A stretch of DNA of 64,000 bases from Symbiodinium natans (taxonomy: Eukaryota > Sar > Dinophyceae > Suessiales > Symbiodiniaceae), in the NCBI GenBank assembly GCA_905221605.1, contig CAJNDS010000006.1, positions 143,501-207,500 of the forward strand. The letters run 5' to 3'. The stretch's first letter is position 1. Every line of letters starts with the position of its first letter. Positions 55,205 through 64,000 of this stretch are shown here, one piece after another. The notes under the pieces are model-generated. The model saw only the letters and a list, made by a program, of their open reading frames with translations, searched no databases and had not been told where the DNA came from. A program made the position numbers and the translations under genes.

Positions 55205-55900
55205 TCACGCCCACGCGGCGGATCGCCCTTTCAGCTGCCCTCTTTGCATCCCAGCTGATGGAGTCTTTTGCCAACTTGTAAGCCTTTTCGGCCTCCTCTC
55301 GAGCCGTTGCTGTTTCTTTCTTCCTCAGGAAATCATGCCAAAATGGCACGAAGGAGTCACGCAGTGTGCAAGATATTGCAAGATGCAGGCGAAGGTCCTG
55401 AAGTGAAGCTCTGAGCTCAGCGACAGGGCTCTCGATTCCTTAGACCACGGCTAAGAATCCAAGCATGAAGGTAAACAGGTCCAAGTGCGAAGAAGGCATC
55501 TGTAGTAATTTCCAAAAGAAAGCGTCAGTGGTCTTGTCTCCAATTCTCTCGCTGAGTGCAGCAGCCTCCGCCGTGGCGGCCAATGCTTGGTCCCACTTGC
55601 CCACACCTGAGATCAACCCATTAACTCGTAAAAGAAAATTGTAACTAGCCTCTTCTGAATCAAAACAAGAAAAGCTTGGACATGTTGCGAAATTTTGCGA
55701 GATGTCGAGGAACTTGCTTCGACCTCTGCAACCACGTAGAGACTGGTGGCGATGACAGCCTCTGGCAGCGGAACAGCACAGCCAGATACAGTGACATGCT
55801 GAGCATTTCTTCCGAGACTTCGCCTTGTCCTGCAACTTCCGCGCCAACAGAACTCCCTCTTTCGCTGGTGTCATGACCTTGCTCAAGCTTCGAAACACAA
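55205..55900 (-). CDS. Exons of a TPR/coiled-coil protein
   Basis: Minus segments: about 55840-55720 (VAGQGEVSEEMLSMSLYLA), 55605-55535 (GVGKWDQALAATAEAAAL then SERIGDKTTDA, a TPR-like helix pair) and 55330-55215 (ETATAREEAEKAYKLAKD, SWDAKRAAERAIRRV, coiled-coil). They lie just downstream of the TPR gene and could be a second gene or alternative 3' exons of it. Confidence 0.4.
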
Positions 55901-55967
55901 TCCTTGGCTTTGTCAGGTTGAGTTTTTGAATGCTTTGGACAAGCCGCTCGTCGTGACTTAAGCGCTT

Positions 55968-58468
55968 TCAAACATGAGGTGTGCTGCCCTGCGTCTTCTG
56001 AGCCTCCTTCTCTTGCAAACCTTCCACCAACTTGGCTACAAGCTGGGCCTGCATCTGCGCTTCCCAACCGAGCATCTCAGTCAGCGCATACTTGTCGCCT
56101 GCCTGGTGATTGCTCAGGTTGCAACCGCTGAGCCGAGATTACGCAGGCAACCGAAGCATTGACAGTTGGAAGCACGCGCCTTCTTGCAGAACACAACGGC
56201 TTCTCCTGCATTTCTTGCGGCTTCCTCGGGCTTGTCCTGCTCGCAACAAGCATTTCCCACCTTCTTCACAGCTTTCGCCACCTGCTTCGGCTCGCCAGCT
56301 TGCCGGAACATATGCTCGGCTTTGCGAGCTTCTGCTTCTGCCTCGTCCGGCTCCTGTCTAGAGAGGTAAATGTCCGACAGCGCCAAGTGAGCACTGGCCA
56401 TCCCAACCTCATTGGCAACATCACTGAAAGCTGTCATCGCATCATTGGCCAATTGGAAAGCATCTCGAAGGAATCGACGCGCACGGCTATCGACGCGAGC
56501 TAGCTGTTCGCGTGTCAGCACTTGTGCGAGCTCCAGCATTGCCTGTGCCTCTCGGCTCCTCGCGCCCACGTCTCGGAAAAGGTGGCGCCTGTCTTTCAGT
56601 ACTTCAGCGGCCTTGCTGTCGTCACCCAAATGGATGAAGCATGTCGCCAAGGAGGGCAAACACTCTGCTTCAAGATACTTGTCGCCCAACATCTGCAGCT
56701 GGCTCCTGGCCTGCCTGCACTGCAATTCGCAGTTTAAGCAACATCACCAACATTCACCAACCAACCCCTAAACAAACCATGAAAGCCAGCCAAAGCATGA
56801 ACAACTATTCGGGGTGAGCCAACAACAAACACAAGGATGAGATACCTCCGCTACAATAATGCCACCAGGACTCGCGGCCCAATCACGAGCTGATTCCACT
56901 TGCTTCCTAGTTTTCCGTGCCAAGTGAAGGCTGGAAACGAGCTCGAACTCTCTGGCCATCCATTCGGCGGCTCGCAGGTTTCGAAGTGCAGTGAGCGTCT
57001 TGTCAGCCACTATTTGCGCCTCTTTCTACAAGCATTGGTGACCAGTGACTGCGCACATAACACAACATCGGCAATAATCACACATGGCGACACATGATAC
57101 ACATGCTACGTTCACTTCAGCTTGCAATGTATACATGACGGTTTACATCTTCGCACACACGCACACATACATGTGTGCGTGTGTGTGCGCGTGCATGCTG
57201 GCCTTCGTGCGATCTGGCTCTGACCTCATCTCCCTCAAAGCTTCCAGCAGAATATCGCGTACAAGGAGGCAAGGGCGCAGAGCTCTGAATGCTCTGCAGC
57301 TGCAGGCATGTTCCCGCACAACTTCAAGCGCGGTCTGACGGGAGGTTTCAGACAGAAGGGCTTTCACTTGAACTGCCAAGCTGAATTCAGCCCATCCTTG
57401 CCAGCACCTACGCTCCATGAACAAGGAGCGTGCTTCTGCGGCAGCTGCTGCGGCATCACGGGGTCTCCCTCCCTTCTCGTGAGAACTCAACGCAAGCAAA
57501 TACAGCAAGGCAGATAAAAGCCCAGAATCTCCGACCTCCTGGGCCAAAGGCAAAGCTTCTTTCACCACAGAGATCACTTCGAAGTGCTTTCGCTGCAGCT
57601 GCGCCGCTGTTGCCAAGACGAAAAGGGCACTGCACTCACCGTGTTTGCTCTGCAAAGAGCGAAAAAGCTGGAGCGCTTCCGTGGCTAAGGCCTTTCCCAA
57701 AAATATCTCATGCCTCCTCAAGTGCACATTTGCTAGAAAGACAGAACTCAGCGCCAAGCCTCTGTTTTCACTTTTGTTTCGGAAATGCCTTTTCACATCC
57801 TGCAAGGGGACATCAAGGCACAGCGACCGATTAAGACTCCACTGAATGTCACAAACTCCGTCACCTTTCGTCCCCTAAGACGTGCTCTCAAACACCGTTG
57901 CAACAGAAACTCTACTGACTCTACTGCAATAGTCGCGTATCCGATTCCTGTCCTCACCAGCCTTCAAAGCATCTGCATGAGACTGACGCCCGCTATCATG
58001 CATTATCTCTGCCCGCGACAAAGACAGCGCAATTTGTGCAACTTGGTTGCCATGCAACTCAGCACGCTTAACTTCTTCGTCTAAGAAGACTGTAGCCACA
58101 TCTAGGAGGGAACGATCACGGCCGTGTGCCTCAAGGCCGACGCCCATGGGACGCGCAATCGCTTGCGCCCGTAAGGCGTGCACCACAAGTCTTGCACAAA
58201 AAGCTGCGGACTGGACGTCCCCTGATATATTGAACAATTGTAATGCTTCAGTTGCTGCATTTTCTGCGTGGAGAAGGTCGTCAATGCATTTCGCGGTCAT
58301 CAAACCACGCTCCGCAATGGAGAACAAAAAAGCACCGATTCTCCGAATACGCGAAACTTCCTGTGCATCTGCAAGCTGTGAAAACACATCTGCGAGGCCA
58401 TCAACCAGCGTACCAGCAGCATCCAGCAAATGAAAACCCGGCGGGGAGATGTAAGTTGTCACGTCCAT
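55968..58468 (-). CDS. Tetratricopeptide-repeat (TPR) protein
   Basis: Four long minus-strand frames make one gene. 58468-57875 opens with MDVTTYISPPGFHLLDAAG and has helical repeats (AATEALQLFNISGDVQSAA). 57805-57200: ALATEALQLFRSLQSKHGE, VVKEALPLAQEVGDSGLLSA. 57010-56835: ADKTLTALRNLRAAEWMA. 56725-56150: AECLPSLATCFIHLGDDSKA, MASAHLALSDIYLSRQEP, VGNACCEQDKPEEAARNAG. The last exon ends LVAKLVEGLQEKEAQKTQ with a stop at 55968-55970. The spacing of small and large residues (LG/A/Y...A) fits TPR arrays, which bind partner proteins. Exons upstream of 58468 may belong to it. The partner and pathway are unknown. Confidence 0.72.
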
Positions 58469-58639
58469 TTGAGTCCACCTCTTGTGTCGGCATGCCGTTT
58501 GACGGCCTATCGGCTATCAAGCAAGCTGAACCAACTTGAACCAGCTGTGCAAGCCTTCATGCTGTCAGCACCCATACAATCACAGCAATCCCCACATGCC
58601 GAAAACTAATCCAGAAACCCCTGTACTGACACATGTGCT

Positions 58640-58995
58640 GCCTCGCTGATTCTGACCTTCGAAAACTCAGGACACAACCTGTCCAGAAATATCGACAGCT
58701 CCGTGCGCCATGCCTTGCAAAGCTTCAAGCAACAATGCAATTTCACTTGTCGCTACACACTGCCAGCTTCACAGATGCCTCGACCATACAGGGCGCCCAT
58801 GAAGGCACTCAGACATTGCTTCGTTACCTCGTGTGGGACCTCCGTAGCCCATTTTGCGCAAACAAACATAAGGTTTGCTGGTGGCAATGAGTTCAATGGG
58901 AGCAATAGCAGGGTTCGCGATTTGTGCAACAATGTTCGTCGACTCGTCTGATTCTTCGTCTGGAAAGTGTTGCAATGTTGCATCAATGTGCACTG
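58640..58995 (-). CDS. Exon candidates upstream of the TPR gene
   Basis: A minus frame at about 58990-58800 reads VHIDATLQHFPDEESDES then IAPIELIATSKPYVCLRKMG, and at 58735-58640 CLKLCKAWRTELSIFLDRL. Both look coding and are in the right orientation to be 5' exons of the TPR gene. In the first, ELIATSKPYVCLRKMGYGG-like periodicity resembles repeat proteins, but no family is assigned. Confidence 0.4.
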
Positions 58996-59224
58996 CACTG
59001 GAGAGGGACCGGAAGCAACTGCCATTTCGGCCTGTGGGCAACTCATGACATGAACCCCAAGGTTTTAGGTGACCGACAAATTACTTTTCGGACCAACATT
59101 CCCCCAAACAAAGGGTCAGCAAGCATCGCCATCTACGAGAAGTTTCATGCCACAAACTGTTTATGGGGTACCAGTCTCAATCTGCAGTTCAAAGCAACAA
59201 TCCATTTTTTGGGTCGAACATATT

Positions 59225-59300
59225 CCACGCCATGCAATGCAACGCAATGCAAGAAAGGCACGGCAAAGCAAGGCAAGGCAATGCAATGCAATGCAAAACT
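59225..59300. repeat. GCAAT/GCAAG pentamer repeats
   Basis: Clustered gcaat, gcaac, gcaag and gcaaa words in tandem. Confidence 0.8.
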
Positions 59301-59794
59301 GTCAGCAACACGATGCTTGAAAGCTTGCTCAGAAAAAAAGGCTGAAACCAGAGCTCAACCCCACGTTTCAACCCAGCTTCCAAACTTGGGTTTGAAAAGT
59401 GCAAGAGTTCAAACCTGGGTTTGTGTGTTATTGCTGTTCAAAAGTGCTGGTTCAGACCCCCCCCGGCGCCCTAGCCACCGGATGGTTTGAACTCGGGCTC
59501 GATCCGGGCGAGGTGGTTTGCTGAAACACGGAGGTTCGCCAACAGATCTCTTTGCCTGGCACCTGGCCGACACGGCGCCCTCGTTTGCCTTGCTGCACTT
59601 CATGTCCATGTGCGTCGATATTCAACCAAAACACTCCCCGCGTGATTCAAAAAAGGACCTTCGAAACCATGCTTTCCGCTCGCGAGTAACCAAAATTTGA
59701 TTAGCGAGCCGCATCAATGCAACGCGCGTTTCCGCAAAAAACCTGGCCAACAAATTGCTGTTTTCCTGTCGCACCACTGTGGGTGGAAGCCCGC

Positions 59795-59945
<151 letters not shown>

Positions 59946-60195
59946 AACTGGAAGCGCCTGTGTTTGCATGATAGAGACATGTCCCCTCGCTTCGTGCGTT
60001 GTGTGTAGGTTGCATTTTGCAGCAAGCATCATTGTAGCATGCGATGCAGTGACGTAGCAATTGCATGTCGTTTGCTCTTGCTTTTGTACAGCTCCACGTC
60101 ATCTCGACTGCAGCTGTGGACACTCAAACTCTTCTCAAGGTCGTAGCTCAAAGCAGTTTGCTTAGCTATTAGCCGAAGGCAACAAACCCGCCATA

Positions 60196-61325
60196 GTGCC
60201 TGTTAACGTACTGCAGCTGCGCAGCAGGTTGCGAGCTCTTGAGTACGATCCACTTGGGATCGCCTGCACTGTGATCCGGGACTTTGCGCGAGAAGCAAGG
60301 AAACAATCGGCAGACCGAGTGACTGCGCTAGGCCAAGGAACCCAAGTAGCCTGCTTTGGACGTTTCCCCCGGGTCCACTGGACCTTCTTCTAGTTGGGGG
60401 CTGTTCTGGGAAATCACTCCAAGCAGCTACAATGGCGATGCCATCTTCAAGAGGCTACTCAGCCGGGCCCGCAGTCTTGACCCTCCGAGGCGCCAAACCT
60501 CGCCGAGTGGTCTTACGATATCTCAGGCCGAAAAGGAAAGGGTGGCACTAGAGGCCAGGCAATTCTTGAGGAGCCAGGCCAATAAGCGCTATGGCAGTTT
60601 TCTTCAGGAGTTGAAGCGCCGTGGTGTCACTGTTACCACGTCGGAAGCAGCTGAGCTTTATCACCGAGTGGAGCCACTCGTGTTTGGTTCGGCTCATGCG
60701 CAGGTGGCGTCAGCCTATGGAGGAACGTCTCCCCCTGTGCCACCCCCAACATCTGGCAATGTTTCCAGGGGCCGTGGAAATCGGTCGGAGCTGACTCGCG
60801 AAGTTGTCGAGGGAGCCGAAGATCCCGAGACCGGAGCCTCGCTCTCCGAGTTGAAGACCTCGTTTTTGAGCGCGATGGACCCAGATGTCGAGACGCTAGA
60901 CGAGTACGAGGTCCGACTTAGTCAGGGAGTCGAGATGGCGCGAGCCGATTGCCGCGATGAGGCCTTAGTTACGCCGAAAGCATGTTGGGTGAGGCTCAGT
61001 ATGGGACCGCCTATGCGCGCTTCCAAAAGTTCGCCACCGATGCGACGTCCCAAGCCAAGGGAGCAGACGTTGTGCTTCGAGGCATTGGCGCCGGTATTTC
61101 AGGACTCTTGCAGAAGCCAGGAGCGGATCCTGTGGCGATCTACTATCGTTACGATGGAGCTGTCCGCGCTTACAGGGAACTTGGGGGTACCGACCCGTCT
61201 GGCCGTGCACAAGCACGTTGCAATCCTTGCATGAGAAGGCCGAGAATGCTTTCGATGCCCGGAGTTTACCTCCGAGTTCCGCTGGGTCTGTCCGATCCTC
61301 TCAGGACTGGTTGTGGGAGAATTGT
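60196..61325 (+). pseudogene. Degenerate plus-strand ORF, unknown (gag-like?)
   Basis: A protein-like reading passes through three plus frames: 60196-60393 (LRALEYDPLGIACTVIRDFA), 60356-60980 (ISQAEKERVALEARQFLRSQ, SFLQELKRRGVTVTTSEAAEL, LDEYEVRLSQGVEMARADC), then 60982-61200 (MLGEAQYGTAYARFQKFAT, AIYYRYDGAVRAYRELGG) and 61205-61325 (LQSLHEKAENAFDARSLPP). At least three frame changes show decay. It has no introns, abuts a retroelement fragment head-on at about 61.33 kb, and is charged and helical. A mobile-element gag is possible, but no zinc knuckle or RT is present. Confidence 0.5.
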
Positions 61326-63278
61326 GGTTTGGTGTCCCCATCTCGTTTTCGTCACCCCTCCTGCGGCCGGCGCTGTTCACCGAGGAAGAGACATGGGTCG
61401 CGCGCCAGAAGAGGATGTTGACTTTGCAGCGGGCGACTTTCCGACTCAAATGCATCACCCAATCGTGCTGGGCCAAAGCAAAAGAGCTCAAAACGCAAAA
61501 CGAAACTTCCGCAACGATAACATCGGTCACTACAAAACGCGACTTGCCAAACTGGACCCTAAGGTCCACTAGACCGTACGTCCGTATCCGCTCTTCGGCA
61601 GCCGACCAGAGCTCCGGAACAGAATGATGGACTCGAACAACTTCGTATCTCCGCAGAGCTTCCCGGGTCATCACATGCGAAGTGGCCCCTGAGTCCACTA
61701 GCCACGCTTCCGTCTGACCCTTCACACTACAAACCCCGGCGATTCTCGCCCCAGTCCTTTCAGCAACCACAGAAATCTCACTACTGTTCAAGGCCATGAT
61801 GGTTTCACACTCAGGCTCAGCCTCACTTTGCCCTTCTTCTTCAGTAAGGCTGCGTTGCTTGCCCTTCTTCTGCTTTCCTTTGCCCTTGCCCTCCTGCTTC
61901 GGCTTCTTGCAGTCCACTGCCACGTGGCCTTTTTCACCACAGTTCCAGCATTTGGTGCCGGACTTGTTTGCTGACCGCGGCGTAGAGGCACCACCTCCTC
62001 CTCCTGCAGCAGCCTTCTCGGCCTTCGCTTGGCTCTTCCCACCTTTGCCTTGTTTTTCTTTGCCTCCTTTCCCGTCAGGCTGTGCATCCCAGCAGTCTTT
62101 CGACACATGGCCACTGCGGCCACAGTTCCAGCACTTGGGCGACCCTTTTCCACCTCCTTTGCCCTCTTTTCCGCCAAGACTATGTCATCCATCTGGCTTG
62201 AAAGAGGTATCGCCGATCACGCGGGTGCGGATGTAGTAGGTCTCGATGGCCTCTTTGACACCTTTCACTGTCTCATTCCGTGCATGCAGCTGCGCGTACT
62301 TTTTCACTCCTGCCGGCACATTCCTGAGATAGATCAAGTACACGTCGGCTTCTTGAACTCTCAAATCAGGCATCCTCAGCCCGACTCCACCTTCAAGCAT
62401 CCGGTGGTACTTGTTCACGGCTACTTCTACCAAACGAACAGTCTCCAAAAGATTCGTCCCGTGAGGAACTTGGTACGACAACAGCTGGTTTCGGTAGTGC
62501 AAAGCCTCGTTCCTACTTTGCAAGGAAAACTCGTTGGTGATCCTTCTCAGAAGCTCATACCCGCTTGCCCTCTGCACTGCTCCGACAGAGTCAAGCAAGC
62601 AAGCAACACTTTCCACTCTGCCAAATCCTGCAAATGCTTGTCTCAACAAGTGCAAGATTCTTTGGCTCCTTTGGAACTGTTCAGCGTTCATCAGGTCATG
62701 CGTCAAAGGCCTTTCCATCGGCCCTCGAGACACGGCTTCTTGTATCTCTGGCCCAAAAGCATTGCACAGCACGCTCACCCAATTGGTGAACGCTTCCAAC
62801 CAAACGCTGTACTCATGAATCTCTGTGATTCTGTCCTTCCAAGCCTTCCAACCAGGGAGGTAACCACTTCATGTCCAACTTCCCAGCGCCTTCCACCCTC
62901 TCTCCTGCTCCCAAAGGTGCAGAAACTGAAGACGGTGCTGCAAACTGCGCACTTGCGGCTGCTGTTGGTGCTGCTGCTGTTGCTGCTGCTGGTTTGCAAG
63001 AACACTCACCAACTGGGTTACTGCTTGCGTTTGAGCTTGCACTGCTTGCAAAGTTTGCGCCATCATCGCCATGATGGGCCCAAGCTCTTGGTGTCCAGAA
63101 AAAAGGAACCTGAGCTCCACTTGAAGCTGTTTCATTCGGAGGAGTGTGCACTTGGTACACTTGGGGTCCGCTGCTGCTTGCGGCAAGGGGCTGCAAAGGG
63201 CTTACTGGACTAAAAAGGGTTTGTCACACTTGGAGTCGGAGTAGCACTCGGCGGCGTACCATCACCTTCTTGCGCCAT
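61326..63278 (-). mobile_element. Truncated copia gag-protease fragment
   Basis: Minus strand, 5' to 3'. The ATG at 63278 (MAQEGDGTPPSATPTPS) is followed by a stop near 63210 and then a Gln-rich helical segment (MMAQTLQAVQAQTQAVTQ). Capsid-like gag is at 62820-62185 (TNWVSVLCNAFGPEIQEAV, LLSYQVPHGTNLLETVRL). Two zinc knuckles follow: CWNCGRSGHVSKDC at 62140-62095 and CWNCGEKGHVAVDC at 61955-61910. The protease has WLVDSGATSHVMT at about 61700-61665. The frame decays at about 61.35 kb, where it meets a plus-strand ORF; integrase, RT and RNase H are missing. Frame changes near 63.2, 62.85 and 62.2 kb show it is dead. The DSGA protease and different gag show a separate lineage from the element at 0.3-7.6 kb. 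Confidence 0.85.
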
Positions 63279-63311
63279 TTCTTCCTGGAACCCCGTAAGG
63301 CTCCGCTACCA

Positions 63312-63765
63312 TGTAAAAGTTTGGTAGCTTCTCGAACTTCTCACAAGCTCCACAGAGCTCCAAACTTCCTCACGTCTCGCTTCTCTGAGCAAAGAGTAGC
63401 AGCTCCACACTCCCTTCAGGCTTCTCTGAGCAAAGAGTAGCAGCTCTGCACTCCCTTCAAGCTTCTTTGAGCAAAGAGTCGCATCCACACTCTCTTCCGG
63501 CTTCTTTGAGCAAAAAGTAGCAGCTCCACACTCTTCAGGCTTCTCTGAGCAAAAAGTAGCAGCTCCACACTCTCTTCAGGCTTCTTTGAGCAAAAAGTAG
63601 CAGCTCTACACTCCCTTCAGGCTTTTCTGAGCAAAGAGTAGCAGCCACACTCTTTTTAAGTTCTTTGAAGCAAAAAGTAGCCGCTCCACACTTCCTTCAA
63701 GCTTCTCTGAGCAAAAATAGCAACTCCCACTCTTTCTTCAAGGTCTTTGACCAAACCACTTCTCA
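63312..63765. repeat. About 40-bp tandem array upstream of the gag fragment
   Basis: Ten or eleven imperfect copies of ttcaggcttctctgagcaaa followed by gagtagcagctccacactc, with runs of three to five A as the main variation. It sits directly 5' (minus strand) of the gag start and could be leader or LTR-derived. No second copy exists in the window to define an LTR. Confidence 0.93.
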
Positions 63766-64000
63766 AGCCGATTCAACAACGTCAAGCACTTACAAATCTT
63801 CTATATGCAACATAAACCTTTCTGAAGCCTCATGCTGCCAAACCAAGCATGTTATGACAAAAGCAAAAACTCTGGCCATGCATACAAAACAATTTAAAGG
63901 AAAGCTTTGCGCATTGAAAGCAGCTTGCAACTGTTGGCCCTCTGAAGCAGCGGTCGTAGTGCTCTTAGCAGGAACAGCAAGTCTTTTGCTTGGAATGAGT
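63766..64000. other. Window end, no feature seen
   Basis: No open frame of note, no repeat, no recognisable LTR terminus. Confidence 0.5.

Overview
The window looks like nuclear DNA of a dinoflagellate, most likely a Symbiodinium-like alga. The evidence is: (i) a relict dinoflagellate spliced leader at 31748-31766; (ii) a gene with a continuous peptide whose introns begin with GC, GA or GT and nearly all end AG|G; (iii) interstitial TTTAGGG telomere-type repeats; (iv) copia-type retroelements with gag/protease/RT of the style seen in dinoflagellates; (v) abundant mini- and microsatellites. I found no bacterial operons, rRNA or tRNA genes, or CRISPR arrays.

Layout. 0.26-7.57 kb: a nearly intact copia-class LTR retrotransposon on the minus strand. 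It has two 152-bp LTRs identical by eye, a 5-bp target duplication (ATCTG), a candidate primer site and polypurine tract, gag-protease, a Rossmann/methyltransferase-like module and RT-RNase H, but no integrase I can recognise. It interrupts an open frame. 8.57-19.2 kb: a large minus-strand gene with a Tudor-like segment and at least six S1 RNA-binding repeats, most split by introns. Satellites fill 15.2-18.1 kb inside it. 20-24 kb: unassigned exon-like pieces. 24.03-25.1 kb: an EF-hand protein gene (minus). 26-29 kb: isolated exon candidates. 30.4-31.8 kb: an intronless open region headed by the relict spliced leader, i.e. a probable retrogene. 35.1-46.2 kb: a micro-exon gene (minus) for a secreted coiled-coil protein, with introns carrying telomere-like blocks and an ~80-110-bp satellite. 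47.0-49.5 kb: a CCR4/nocturnin-type EEP nuclease (minus). 50.4-53.8 kb: fragments of a possible membrane protein (minus). 54.3-54.8 kb: a plus-strand ORF running into an AT-rich island. 55.2-59 kb: TPR-type genes (minus). 60.2-63.8 kb: a degenerate plus-strand ORF abutting a truncated minus-strand copia gag-protease, then a tandem array of ~40 bp.

How the genes relate. All five genes I can name (S1, EF-hand, coiled-coil, EEP nuclease, TPR) lie on the minus strand, which fits the one-directional gene blocks known in dinoflagellates. They do not form a pathway: two are RNA-related (S1, EEP nuclease), one is calcium-binding, one is a secreted coiled-coil protein and one is a TPR scaffold. Exon limits below were read by eye from frame continuity and AG|G acceptors; no transcript data were available.
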